From the NCBI GenBank assembly GCA_014190575.1, contig BJGQ01000038.1, positions 1 through 33,710 of the forward strand: DNA of 33,710 nucleotides, given 5' to 3'. The notes under the pieces were generated by a model. The model ran no database searches, was not told the origin of the DNA, and saw nothing but the letters and a program-made list of their open reading frames with translations. Below, piece by piece: positions 6,739 to 15,656 of this stretch. The position numbers and the translations under genes are program-made. Positions within the stretch are counted from its first letter, which is position 1; each line of letters opens with the position of its first letter. The DNA is from Bacteroidota bacterium. GTDB taxonomy: Bacteria > Bacteroidota > Bacteroidia > Chitinophagales > UBA10324.

Positions 6739-7719
6739 ATGGAAAAACTAACCCACACCGATTTATTAGACGCAGGAGTTCACTTCGGGCACTTGCGCAA
6801 AAAGTGGAATCCGAAAATGCTTCCTTATATCTTCATGGAGAAAAAAGGAATTCATTTAATTGACCTGAATAAAACCATCGAAGCTTCTGAAGCGGCTGCA
6901 GCTGCATTGCGCAGTATTGCTCGCAGTGGAAAGAAAATATTATTTGTTGCAACCAAGAAACAAGCGAAAGCAATTGTGGCTGATGCAGCAACCCGCGTAA
7001 ACATGCCTTTCGTAACTGAAAGATGGTTGGGTGGAATGCTCACTAACTTTTCTACCATTCGTAAGTCGATCAAAAAAATGCAGAGCATTGAGAAGATGAT
7101 GGCCGATGGTACCTTTGAAAACATTACTAAGAAAGAGCGTCTGCAATTAGAGCGTGAAAGAGCTAAGCTTGAAAAAGTATTGGGAGGTATTGCGCAACTA
7201 GGTCGTTTGCCTGCTGCAATATTTTTAGTGGATATCACTCACGAACACATTGCATTGGCAGAAGCAAAAAGATTAAACATTCCAACTTTCGGAATGGTTG
7301 ATACTAACTCTGACCCTACAACCGTTGACTTTGCAATTCCTGCAAACGACGATGCGACTAAATCAATTTCTATCATCACCAATTTCCTTACTGCAGCTAT
7401 GATTGAAGGATTGGGAGAAAGAAAGAAAGATAAAGACGAAGCTGCTGAAGGCGGAGATGAAAGCGAAGAAGGGGCTGACGGACACGGAGCATTTGCCGAA
7501 GTGGAAGAAGGGGCTGATGGCGAAAAGAAAAAAGGGCCAAGAGGAGCAGGCGGTGGTCGTGGTGGTGTAGGTAAATCAGGCGGTGGAACTCGTGGTGGCA
7601 GCGGAAGCGGCGGAGGTCGTGGTGGTAGCGGAACAGGAGGAAATCGTGGTGGTGGAACCGGAGCCGGTGGTGGCGCAGGTCGCCCTGGTGGTGGTGGTGG
7701 AAATCGCACCCGCAAATAA
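6739..7719 (+). CDS. rpsB: Small ribosomal subunit protein uS2 with a long Gly/Arg-rich C-terminal tail
   Basis: Residues 1-228 are a standard uS2: DLLDAGVHFGHLRKKWNPKM at 8-27, RWLGGMLTNFSTIRKSI at 95-111, and IPTFGMVDTNSDPTTVDFAIP at the end of the core. After this come an acidic linker (about 231-265, rich in Glu, Asp and Gly) and a tail (about 266-326) of Gly, Arg, Ser and Thr with four RGG triplets, ending NRTRK. A typical bacterial uS2 ends near 240-260 residues. The ATG at 6739 is chosen because it gives MEKLTHTDLLDAG; the frame is open further upstream into rpsI. The spacer to rpsI is 37 bases. The tail may bind RNA, but this is inferred from composition only. Confidence 0.96.
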   Translation: MEKLTHTDLLDAGVHFGHLRKKWNPKMLPYIFMEKKGIHLIDLNKTIEASEAAAAALRSIARSGKKILFVATKKQAKAIVADAATRVNMPFVTERWLGGMLTNFSTIRKSIKKMQSIEKMMADGTFENITKKERLQLERERAKLEKVLGGIAQLGRLPAAIFLVDITHEHIALAEAKRLNIPTFGMVDTNSDPTTVDFAIPANDDATKSISIITNFLTAAMIEGLGERKKDKDEAAEGGDESEEGADGHGAFAEVEEGADGEKKKGPRGAGGGRGGVGKSGGGTRGGSGSGGGRGGSGTGGNRGGGTGAGGGAGRPGGGGGNRTRK

Positions 7720-7756
7720 TTTCAATTACATAACTAATTAAACAAGAAAAATTAAA

Positions 7757-8584
7757 ATGGAAATAACTGCATCAGCCGTTAACGAACTTCGCAAAAAAAC
7801 AGGCGCAGGTTTAATGGATTGCAAAAAAGCTTTGGTGGAAGCCAATGGAGATTTTGAAGCAGCCATAGATTTGCTTCGCAAGAAAGGACAAAAAGTAGCA
7901 GCGCTTCGATCTGACCGCGATGCGAAAGAAGGAGTTGTAATAGCCATCACTTCAATTGACGGAACATCAGGTATTGCATTGAACCTTGGTTGCGAAACCG
8001 ATTTCGTTGGAAAGAATGAAGAGTTTGTTGGTTTTGCTAAAGAAGTGGCTGAACTCGCTTTGATTAACAATGTAAAAACTGTTGCAGAAGCAATGTCTCT
8101 TCCTTATGAAACACGCACAGTAGCAGATAAAATTTCTGACCTGGTTGGAAAAATCGGTGAGAATATTTCAATCAAAAAATTTGAGCGCATTGAAGGAGCA
8201 CTTGTTGTTCCTTACATACACACCGGTTATAAAGTTGGTGTGTTGGTTTCGTACAGCATAAATTCACCTAAGTTAGAAGGAACCGGAAAAGACATTGCCA
8301 TGCAGATTGCAGCCATGAGTCCGGTTGCAGTTGACAAAGATGATGTGCCACAAGCTACAATTGACCGTGAATTGGATATTGCCCGCGAACAAATTAAAGC
8401 CGAAGGCAAACCTGAAAACATGATTGATAAAATTGCTGCTGGTAAATTGCAGAAATTCTTTAAAGAAAGTACTTTGGTGAATCAGCAGTTCGTAAAGAAC
8501 CCTGATAAAACTGTGGCCGATGTGTTAAAAGATATTGACCCGAATTTAAAAGTCAATTCTTTTATAAGAATGTCACTGAGCTAA
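7757..8584 (+). CDS. tsf: Translation elongation factor Ts
   Basis: EF-Ts exchanges GDP for GTP on EF-Tu. The 275-aa protein has the N-terminal UBA-like domain with VNELRKKTGAGLMDCKKAL at residues 8-26, then the conserved TDFVGKNEEF at 81-90 that contacts EF-Tu, and two core subdomains. It follows rpsB by 37 bases in the universal rpsB-tsf order and ends directly before a strong intrinsic terminator, closing the operon. Start ATG 7757 is preceded by an A-rich stretch, as usual where Shine-Dalgarno sites are absent. Confidence 0.97.
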   Translation: MEITASAVNELRKKTGAGLMDCKKALVEANGDFEAAIDLLRKKGQKVAALRSDRDAKEGVVIAITSIDGTSGIALNLGCETDFVGKNEEFVGFAKEVAELALINNVKTVAEAMSLPYETRTVADKISDLVGKIGENISIKKFERIEGALVVPYIHTGYKVGVLVSYSINSPKLEGTGKDIAMQIAAMSPVAVDKDDVPQATIDRELDIAREQIKAEGKPENMIDKIAAGKLQKFFKESTLVNQQFVKNPDKTVADVLKDIDPNLKVNSFIRMSLS

Positions 8585-8590
8585 AAAGAA

Positions 8591-8622
8591 AAAAGCTTCG
8601 ATTTTGTCGAAGCTTTTTTTTT
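8591..8622 (+). terminator. Intrinsic terminator of the rplM-tsf operon
   Basis: An 11-base perfect stem, AAAAGCTTCGA (8591-8601) with TCGAAGCTTTT (8607-8617), five-base loop TTTTG, and a run of nine T at 8614-8622. It lies six bases after the tsf stop codon. Confidence 0.92.
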
Positions 8623-8635
8623 GTGATTACTTTTC
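8604..8635 (+). promoter_or_regulatory. Weak candidate promoter for pyrH
   Basis: TACTTTTC at 8628-8635 matches TAnnTTTG in seven of eight positions, with TTG at 8604-8606 spaced by 21 bases. The -33 element would lie in the loop of the preceding terminator. The predicted leader before pyrH is about 70 bases, longer than for other genes here, so support is weak. Confidence 0.25.
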
Positions 8636-8710
8636 GCCGCGAAAATAATTATCAGCAAAAATCTTCCATCCTCCAGCTCCCAACTTCCAGCCTACAAACA
8701 CCAACAAATC

Positions 8711-9424
8711 ATGCCTTCGAAATACAAACGAATACTTTTAAAGCTCAGTGGAGAATCTCTGATGGGCAAGCAGCAATTCGGAATTGATCCGGAAATGACG
8801 AAGCTCTATGCGCAGGAAATAAAAAGTGCAGTGAATGCCGGAGTGCAGGTTGCAATAGTAATTGGTGGAGGAAATATTTTTCGTGGAATGGATGCCGAAG
8901 GAAGCGGCATTGACCGTGCGCAAGGTGATTACATGGGCATGCTTGCAACATTAATGAACGGCATTGCCTTGCAAAGTATCATTGAACATTCAGGAGTTCC
9001 AACTCGGTTACAATCGGCAATAAAAATTGAACAGGTGTGCGAACCATACATTCGTCGTCGTGCTATTCGCCATTTGGAAAAAGGAAGAGTAGTTATTTTC
9101 GGAGCAGGAACAGGCAATCCATATTTTACAACTGATACTGCTGCTGCTCTTCGTGCCATAGAAATTGAAGCAGAAGTTTTATTAAAAGGAACCCGTGTTG
9201 ATGGAATTTATTCTGAAGACCCAGAGAAAAATAAAAACGCAAAAAAATTTGAAACCATTTCGTTCAAGGAAGCCTATCAGAAAAACCTGAATGTAATGGA
9301 TATGACTGCGTTCACTTTATGTCAGGAAAATAATTTGCCCATTATTGTTTTCAATGCCAACGAACCCGGCAATCTTTTAAAAGTATTACGAGGTAATAAA
9401 ATTGGAACATTGGTGAAGAATTAA
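8711..9424 (+). CDS. pyrH: UMP kinase (uridylate kinase)
   Basis: Phosphorylates UMP to UDP with ATP; hexameric bacterial enzyme of the amino-acid-kinase fold. Visible motifs: KLSGESLMG at 11-19, IGGGNIFRG at 51-59 (phosphate binding), [19 protein letters not shown] (nucleotide and UMP site), and [12 protein letters not shown]. The 237-aa length is standard. The usual bacterial order is rpsB-tsf-pyrH-frr; here a terminator separates tsf from pyrH, and frr is not next. Confidence 0.96.
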   Translation: MPSKYKRILLKLSGESLMGKQQFGIDPEMTKLYAQEIKSAVNAGVQVAIVIGGGNIFRGMDAEGSGIDRAQGDYMGMLATLMNGIALQSIIEHSGVPTRLQSAIKIEQVCEPYIRRRAIRHLEKGRVVIFGAGTGNPYFTTDTAAALRAIEIEAEVLLKGTRVDGIYSEDPEKNKNAKKFETISFKEAYQKNLNVMDMTAFTLCQENNLPIIVFNANEPGNLLKVLRGNKIGTLVKN

Positions 9425-9507
9425 GCTAATTCAGTCTTTGAAAAAAAGAATTTGTCACTTGCAACTATTTACTCAATAGCATAGTCTATGTTGTTGAATT
9501 TCAGAAA

Positions 9508-10125
9508 GTGTATTTCATAAAAACCCCAACTCTCCTTAAATCATTGTTTCCGCAGCAGGTATGGAATATTCCTGTGGATGAAAAATCTGCTTTCCTCACA
9601 TTTGATGATGGCCCAACTCCCGGGGTTACTGAATGGGTGTTGGATACTTTAAAAAAATTTGAAGCTAAAGCCACTTTCTTTTTAGTTGGAAAAAATGCGG
9701 TGAATCATCCTGAGATTGTTGAGCGGATTTTAGCTGAAGGTCATTCTATCGGCAATCATACTTTCACTCATTTGAATGGATGGAGAACGACTTTACCCTC
9801 ATATACTAAGAGTGCATTAAAATGTGGTGAAAGTGTTCCGAGTAATTTATTTCGTCCGCCTTATGGTCGCATTACCAGAGCACAAGCGCGCCGGTTAGGT
9901 AATCGTTTTCGTATTATTATGTGGGATGTGTTGAGCGGCGATTTTGATACTGAATTGCCGAAAGAAAAAGTAGTTAAAAATGTTTTGAATAATACCGAGC
10001 CGGGTTCCATTATTGTATTTCACGATAGCGTAAAAGCTGAGCCGAGATTAAAATATGCTTTGCCTCGTGTATTAAATTTTCTGAAGGATGAAGGATACAA
10101 CTTCAATTCAATAGAAATGAAGTAA
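9508..10125 (+). CDS. Polysaccharide deacetylase (NodB homology domain, CE4 family)
   Basis: A 205-aa single-domain carbohydrate esterase 4 protein that would remove N- or O-acetyl groups from a glycan such as peptidoglycan or chitin oligomers. Motif 1 is TFDDGP (31-36, Asp33/Asp34), motif 2 is the zinc-binding H84TFTH88, motif 3 is RPPYGR at 116-121, and IVFHDS carries the late His172. No signal peptide is visible. The start is GTG at 9508; no in-frame ATG lies upstream, and MYFIKTPTLLKSLFP resembles the N-terminus of related short deacetylases. It ends two bases from the stop of the convergent M64 gene. Confidence 0.92.
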   Translation: MYFIKTPTLLKSLFPQQVWNIPVDEKSAFLTFDDGPTPGVTEWVLDTLKKFEAKATFFLVGKNAVNHPEIVERILAEGHSIGNHTFTHLNGWRTTLPSYTKSALKCGESVPSNLFRPPYGRITRAQARRLGNRFRIIMWDVLSGDFDTELPKEKVVKNVLNNTEPGSIIVFHDSVKAEPRLKYALPRVLNFLKDEGYNFNSIEMK

Positions 10126-10127
10126 GC

Positions 10128-12998
10128 TTATTGCTTAATTATTTTACTGTAATTATTTCCTTCCTGAGATTTTATTTGCAAAAGATAAGTTCCTGCTGAA
10201 TAATCGGATAAATCAAATTCAGTATTCAATGAAGTTGATTCAGCAATTGTTTTTCTGAACAATTCTTTTCCCAATACATCACTCACAATTAAAATTGTTT
10301 TTCCATCTGAATTCAAATTATTGCTCAACATAATTTTATCGCTTGTTGGGTTCGGATAAATTTTCCATGAAGAAGAAATATTATTTTCATTCTCTTCCAT
10401 TTTTACGATTGAAGATGTGGTAAAATACTGACTTCCGGTAAAGGAAGAAAAATCTATCACTGCAGAATCACAAACAGATTTCATTATCCATTGATAAGTT
10501 GTGTTCGGCAATAAATTATTCAATGTGTATTGGTTTAAGTCTCCTGATAAATTTACAAAATGCCATGTACCATTAGCAATTCTGTATCTTAGTTTATTGT
10601 AAAATGAATTATTGTTTGTACTCCATAAAAGTGTTGCTGAAGTTGAAGAAATCGATGTAGCACTTAAACCTGATGGAACTATACAGGAATTTGATGTAGT
10701 GAAATATATAGAATAAGAATATCCTGACGAATCAGTTTTACTGCTGTTGCAATAACTCATAACTTGTACTTCATAAGTTTTTCCTGATTGTAAGTTGCTA
10801 AGCGATTTTGAAACTAATGTTCCATCCAATTCTGAATATTTCCAAATGGTTTCTGTTGTAGCTTTTCTTCTTAACTTAATAAATGATGCGCATGAATTTG
10901 CATTCCAATTAACAACTGCTGATGATGAATTAACATTTGTAATTGATATTCCTGAAACAACATTACAGGCAGGAGCAGTAAGTGAATTATTTTTTATTGC
11001 TGAACATCCTGAAGAATTTGAAACTGATACTGAATAATTTCCTGCCAAAACATTTTGAAGATCTTGAGTCGTAGTTCCATTCGACCATGAATAAAAAAGC
11101 GTTTGACCTGATGGTGAAATAGAAACATCAATCAATCCGTCGCTTGAAAATGGACATGATGTTGGAGTTGATGTTGCAGAAATTACCGGAGTTGTTTTTA
11201 CTGATAAGATTTTTGCTGCAAGGGCTGTGCAACCATTATTATTTCCGGTAATTGTGTATGAAGTTGTTGTTGTTGGCGATGCCGTTACGCTCGCGCCGGT
11301 TGCAGAATTTAAACCTGTTGAAGGCGACCATAAGTAAGAGATGGCTCCGCTTGCTGTTAAAACCGTATTGCTTCCTTTACAAATTGAAGTTGCTCCTGTT
11401 ACACTTATTATAGGTAATGAATTCACAAAAACAAAAACAGTTTGACTTTTTGTGCAGCCGTTTGTATTACCAATAACTGTATATGCTTGATTTGATGTTG
11501 GCGATGCAACTACACTCGCACCAACAGTTGCATTCAATCCAATTGACGGCGACCAAGAATATGTTGTAGCTCCACTTGAAATTAAATTGGTTGATGAACC
11601 AACACATATTGTTGCGTTTGCAGAAACTGAAACATTCGGTTGCGCATTCACTGTTAATAATTGCACGGCTGATGAACCGTTGTATGTGTAAGTGATTGTA
11701 TGTATTCCCGTTCCGGCTTGAGATGGATAAAAATATCCGCTTGTAACTCCTGGGCCACTGTAAGTTCCACCTGATGGACTTCCACCGGTCAATATAAATT
11801 CAGTTGCGTTTGAACATACCGGATTAAATGGATTGAGCGTAACTGTTGTTCCGGTTTTTGTAATGGTCCAAACTGTTGTGTACTGTGCCATTTGTTTTTT
11901 CGATAAAGAACTTGTATCACTTACTGTTAAAATTAAAGTGTGCGTTCCGGTTGAAAGATTTGTTCCGAGAATTGTGTATGAAGTAGTGTTAACTGACCCA
12001 ACAACATTATCAATTTTCCAGGTGATGAATAATGAGTTCGGAATAGGTAATACAACACTTGTTGTAAATACTTGCGACTGTCCGTTTGATAAAGTGATTG
12101 AAGAATTTGTTGGCGTTATTGACTCAATCAGATTAATTGAATTTGAAATGCAATAAACAAATTCCTGTGAACACACTTCGCAAAACGGATTGTTCAATTG
12201 ATTCATTTTACAATTGCACTTCGGTCGATACCAACTCGTGTTGCAATAATTCGCACCAAGATATAATCCAATAGAAGAACAGTTTGATCCTGCCGGAGTT
12301 GGAATTGTAATTCCATTGGGGAACCAGTTTTTCCATTTTATCAAAGTTGGATTTGTTTCTTGTGTGCAATTGGGTTTTTCTGTTCCACCACAACTCGTTC
12401 CACCGTATTCATCTCCCAATGCTGCGAACGAATGACCGAGTTCATGAATCATAATTTCTGCGCTGTTTGATTCAACCGAACAGGTTGGAAATGTGCCACC
12501 CGAACCTCCATAGTAAGGTGAGTTAACAACTATTAAAGCCTTATCGTAAAACGGCGCATATGATTGAAGTATGCTATTTATGTTTGTTGTATTGGTACAA
12601 TAAAGCAAGCGATGGATTCCACCATAATCGAACTGCGCACCAAGCATGGTATTAACTGTTGCATTCGGAACTTGTGGATTTGCCGAACCACAATCGGCAG
12701 CAGTGTGCGCATGGTCAGCACCGCTTTCAACCGAAACAACTTTAATGGCATACACATTAAAAAAGTTGGTGTAATGATTAAATGGGGGTGTGATAAATAA
12801 TTTATTCACTATGGTATTTACATCAGAAATAAATTGCGATTGCTGTGCTGTTGTATAACCATCACCCATAAAAACAAGGTTAATGCGATTGTTTTTGTTC
12901 CCGTTGTTAATCAAAGTATCAACGCCAATAACAACCTGTGCCGATGTACTTCCAATAAAAATTCCCTGTAGAAACAGGGCGAACAACCAATATTTCAT
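10128..12998 (-). CDS. Secreted M64-family metallopeptidase with Ig/PKD-like, SprB-like and Fn3 modules and a T9SS sorting domain
   Basis: A 956-aa multidomain exoprotein. Residues 1-20 are a signal peptide ending STSA-Q. Residues about 21-285 are a peptidase M64 (IgA-peptidase-like) domain with the zinc motif H185-E186-L-G-H189 and third ligand Asp196 in HELGHSFAALGDEYGG. Then follow a PKD-like segment (290-380), a PVCSNATEF module (388-452), two tandem about 72-aa repeats (455-526, 529-600), a SprB-like repeat (608-672), and two Fn3-like domains (about 680-768 and 772-862). The T9SS type A C-terminal domain starts at WKIYPNPTSDKIML near 878 and ends SKIIKQ. It would be exported by Sec, crossed over the outer membrane by T9SS, and anchored or released as a protease. 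Substrate unknown. Confidence 0.9.
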   Translation of the reverse strand: MKYWLFALFLQGIFIGSTSAQVVIGVDTLINNGNKNNRINLVFMGDGYTTAQQSQFISDVNTIVNKLFITPPFNHYTNFFNVYAIKVVSVESGADHAHTAADCGSANPQVPNATVNTMLGAQFDYGGIHRLLYCTNTTNINSILQSYAPFYDKALIVVNSPYYGGSGGTFPTCSVESNSAEIMIHELGHSFAALGDEYGGTSCGGTEKPNCTQETNPTLIKWKNWFPNGITIPTPAGSNCSSIGLYLGANYCNTSWYRPKCNCKMNQLNNPFCEVCSQEFVYCISNSINLIESITPTNSSITLSNGQSQVFTTSVVLPIPNSLFITWKIDNVVGSVNTTSYTILGTNLSTGTHTLILTVSDTSSLSKKQMAQYTTVWTITKTGTTVTLNPFNPVCSNATEFILTGGSPSGGTYSGPGVTSGYFYPSQAGTGIHTITYTYNGSSAVQLLTVNAQPNVSVSANATICVGSSTNLISSGATTYSWSPSIGLNATVGASVVASPTSNQAYTVIGNTNGCTKSQTVFVFVNSLPIISVTGATSICKGSNTVLTASGAISYLWSPSTGLNSATGASVTASPTTTTSYTITGNNNGCTALAAKILSVKTTPVISATSTPTSCPFSSDGLIDVSISPSGQTLFYSWSNGTTTQDLQNVLAGNYSVSVSNSSGCSAIKNNSLTAPACNVVSGISITNVNSSSAVVNWNANSCASFIKLRRKATTETIWKYSELDGTLVSKSLSNLQSGKTYEVQVMSYCNSSKTDSSGYSYSIYFTTSNSCIVPSGLSATSISSTSATLLWSTNNNSFYNKLRYRIANGTWHFVNLSGDLNQYTLNNLLPNTTYQWIMKSVCDSAVIDFSSFTGSQYFTTSSIVKMEENENNISSSWKIYPNPTSDKIMLSNNLNSDGKTILIVSDVLGKELFRKTIAESTSLNTEFDLSDYSAGTYLLQIKSQEGNNYSKIIKQ
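11199..11636 (-). repeat. Two tandem coding repeats of about 215-220 bp in the M64 protein
   Basis: Residues 455-526 and 529-600 are clear copies of each other: both carry ATxxCxGS, a YxWSPSxGLN core, GASVxASPTxxxxYTxxGxxxGCT, and a valine-rich end. These are Bacteroidota surface-protein Ig/PKD-like modules, likely spacers between protease and cell surface. Confidence 0.8.
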
Positions 12999-13079
12999 TT
13001 TTAAAAATTTATTATCTTAAAAAATTAAACCTTTTAATTGTTGCTGTTTTATAAGACGCATTTGCTTGTTTTATTTTTC

Positions 13080-13559
13080 TTATTTCAAAACAAATGTGGC
13101 TAACAACGAAAGTGTTTTGCGTTCATTCAGCTGATAAACTTCAACCCGCTGTGCAGTTATGTTGTACGGAAGACGAACATTAAAATTCGCCTCCTGACTT
13201 TTGATGTCTGTTGATTCTATGTGACCATCAAGCGAAGGCACTTCTAAATGTTGGGTGAAGGGAGATGAGATATTCTGTTGCGAAATAATTTCACCTGATG
13301 CATTTTTTAAAAGCACTAATACACCATTTGCTCCAACTTGTTTTAACGAAACAAATTCCTTAGTGCGATATGGAAGCACTGTAAAATCTTTAAGTTCCAC
13401 TTCATTTCTACCTATAGAAGTTTCTTTCATGTGAAAATTCATAGCGATCGATTTTTCTCCTTTTACTGAAAGATTGTTCAATTCTTGTGAAAAAGTTTTT
13501 TCATTCAGGTAGCAAAAAATAAAAAGTGAAAGCGCTGCAAGTCGTAAAATATTCCGCAT
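13080..13559 (-). CDS. Small secreted protein of unknown function
   Basis: Not recognised. The 159-aa product begins with a signal peptide (hydrophobic stretch near 5-18, likely cleavage after TFSQ). The rest is mostly short beta-strand-like segments, with no Cys pairs in the mature part and no T9SS C-terminal motif. It lies 81 bases upstream of the M64 peptidase gene on the same strand, so it could share its transcript, but no functional link is visible. ATG at 13559; no -7 box upstream. It could be a small periplasmic or surface accessory protein. Confidence 0.65.
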   Translation of the reverse strand: MRNILRLAALSLFIFCYLNEKTFSQELNNLSVKGEKSIAMNFHMKETSIGRNEVELKDFTVLPYRTKEFVSLKQVGANGVLVLLKNASGEIISQQNISSPFTQHLEVPSLDGHIESTDIKSQEANFNVRLPYNITAQRVEVYQLNERKTLSLLATFVLK

Positions 13560-13780
13560 GAGATTGTAAAAATTTCATTGCGTTACGATTGAATATCAAG
13601 TAGGTTTCATTCCTAAAAACAAGATTCTCTTATGAATGATGTTTGAATAATTTTTTTTTAAAAAATAACCTGAATCAAAAAAATTTATAATTCAAAAGAA
13701 AAGATACTGCTTCTAAAATTTTAAAACATGAATACCTGAATTTCGACTCGAAAAGTTTAATAAAAAATGCAATGAATTCA

Positions 13781-13809
13781 AAAAATAAAAAAGCAATCCA
13801 TTGGATTGC
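13781..13809 (-). terminator. Intrinsic terminator of the frameshifted surface-protein gene
   Basis: Seven-base stem GCAATCC (13793-13799) with GGATTGC (13803-13809) and a three-base loop. Read on the minus strand it is followed by TTTTTTATTTTTT (13792-13780), a typical U-rich tail. It lies 28 bases beyond the stop codon at 13837. Confidence 0.8.
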
Positions 13810-13836
13810 CTTTTGACGATATGTTTTTAATGAAAA

Positions 13837-15621
13837 TTAATTCTTCAAAAATTTTTTCAATACCGGAGTCTGTCCTTCAGCACCAAACTTTACAAAGTAA
13901 AATCCGGTTGGCAGGTTTTCAAGAGGTAGTTTAAATTGGTTTTGTCCTTCGTAAAAACTTTGAGATTGACTGTACACTACTCTGCCTGATAAATCAATAA
14001 TCTGAATTTCCTGGTCACCTTCTTTTTTCATTTGTACTGCCACATTAATTTCTGTAGTTGCTGGATTAGGAAATACATTAACATCGTCGGCAGTTAAAAC
14101 AACCTGAGCATTGTTCAGCGATTGAATTGGACTATATGAAAATGGACCATCAAAGTCAACCTGTTTTAATCTGTAATAAGAGGTGCCCTCTAAAGGATTT
14201 TCATCTCTGAAACTGTATTCGTTTTTAACAAGGCTTGTCCCGTGTCCTTCAACTCTTCCGATTGTTTCAAAATCTTTTCCATCAGCACTGCGCTCAATTG
14301 CAAAATATTCGTTATTCAATTCTGCCGAAGTAATCCATTCGAGATTTACATATTCATTATCAACCAAACTTACATTTAATAACGAAAGGGTTATTGGTAA
14401 TGTGCTTCCACCACCATAACCACCACCGAAATCAGAGAAGCCGGTTAAGCCAGATGCTGCAAATTGAATAGGACTTCCGCTTGATTGACCATTAACGGTT
14501 ATTTGTGTTCCAAGTGCCTGCCAAGGGTTTGATGAATTTACACGCTTAAGTAAATAGTATTTTGTGTTTGTATTTAGTCCTGTATTCGTATAGCCGGTTA
14601 GCAAACCTGTAGCAGTATATGTGCCCCCAGACATTGCTGAGTTTGGGGTCATGGTCCAGTAACCATAGTTAAGCATATTATTTACTGCAACGCCACTAAC
14701 AGTAATTCCTGTTGGAGTTCCCGGGGAAGCTGCATTAAAATAAACCAGCAAACTTGTTACACCTGTTTGCGATGTAAAATTTACATTCATCTGTTGGTAA
14801 TTAGTTGTAGTTCCAACAGGAAAATAATAAGAACCAGAAGTGTTTACGCTTCTTCGTAAGTTTCCGTTAATATAATTAGATGATGAGTAACCGCTGATAG
14901 CTGATGCAGATGTATTGGTTATATTCAATTCATAATTCCCAGTTGTTATTTTTCCGGAAGTAAGAGTTAATGTACCTGTAATCGCTACGGTTTGACTTAA
15001 TGTTACCCCTGCAGCATTATTAATAGTTAGATTATTTATTGTGGCTGGCAAACCAGCGCCAGTAACTTGCGCGCTACTTCCATTAAAAGTATAATTACCT
15101 GTGGTACTTAAGGTGCGTGTGCCTGAAACCTGAATATTTCCAGTTGTGCCACTTGAAGATATTCCGGCTGTTGAACCAAAAATTACCTGACCGCCACTAT
15201 TTACAGTAAAATTATTACCCTTAACTATATTGGTTCCTAAATCAAGAATAGAACCACTATTTACTGTATAATTTATATTTCCTGTAACTGTATTTCCTGA
15301 GGCTGTAAAGGTTTGAGCACCTGAATTATTGAAGGTAAAATCAACTTTAGTATTTGGATTTCCTAAATCGGTAAGTGTTCCACCGGTATGAGAAAAATTA
15401 CCTGATAGGTTTACAAAGAATCCTGCATTTGATCCTGCATTTCCTAATTGTTCCAATATTCCACCAGATAAGTTGAAGTTTCCTGTAATATTTAAATATG
15501 CTGAACTGTTGTTTGACGAAGAACCGGAAAGTGTTCCACCTGACTGAGAATAATTTCCTCCAATAGTTAGTGTTGAACCACCTGAAGAAAGTTTGACATC
15601 ACCTGATCCAGTGCTTGTCAT
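13837..15621 (-). CDS. C-terminal part of a T9SS surface protein (second frame of a frameshifted gene)
   Basis: Open frame holding the second part of the protein that starts at 17036. The first methionine is at 15621, but the frame is open back to 15666 and reads SLAGALTTVTGNF before that methionine, so the true start is not here. The first 330 residues or so are short Gly/Ser/Thr/Asn-rich strands (GGSTLTIGGNYSQSGGTL, NNLTINNAAGVTL) that look like a beta-solenoid adhesin. From residue 408 (LPITLSLLNV) comes the module with ELNNEYFAIERSADG and YYRLKQVDFDG, then a T9SS type A sorting domain from VNVFPNPATTEINV to LKKFLKN. No signal peptide, as expected for a downstream fragment. Confidence 0.75.
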   Translation of the reverse strand: MTSTGSGDVKLSSGGSTLTIGGNYSQSGGTLSGSSSNNSSAYLNITGNFNLSGGILEQLGNAGSNAGFFVNLSGNFSHTGGTLTDLGNPNTKVDFTFNNSGAQTFTASGNTVTGNINYTVNSGSILDLGTNIVKGNNFTVNSGGQVIFGSTAGISSSGTTGNIQVSGTRTLSTTGNYTFNGSSAQVTGAGLPATINNLTINNAAGVTLSQTVAITGTLTLTSGKITTGNYELNITNTSASAISGYSSSNYINGNLRRSVNTSGSYYFPVGTTTNYQQMNVNFTSQTGVTSLLVYFNAASPGTPTGITVSGVAVNNMLNYGYWTMTPNSAMSGGTYTATGLLTGYTNTGLNTNTKYYLLKRVNSSNPWQALGTQITVNGQSSGSPIQFAASGLTGFSDFGGGYGGGSTLPITLSLLNVSLVDNEYVNLEWITSAELNNEYFAIERSADGKDFETIGRVEGHGTSLVKNEYSFRDENPLEGTSYYRLKQVDFDGPFSYSPIQSLNNAQVVLTADDVNVFPNPATTEINVAVQMKKEGDQEIQIIDLSGRVVYSQSQSFYEGQNQFKLPLENLPTGFYFVKFGAEGQTPVLKKFLKN

Positions 15622-15656
15622 CGTAAAGTTTCCAGTAACAGTTGTGAGTGCACCAG

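Noticed and set aside
7239-7715. Long proline-rich open frame on the minus strand
   Set aside because: It is the complement of the Gly/Arg-rich tail and core of rpsB; the composition follows directly from GGN codons on the other strand.
9481-9507. Palindromic CATAGTCTATG as a terminator after pyrH
   Set aside because: The arms are only five bases with a one-base centre and no T-run follows, so it cannot form a terminator hairpin.
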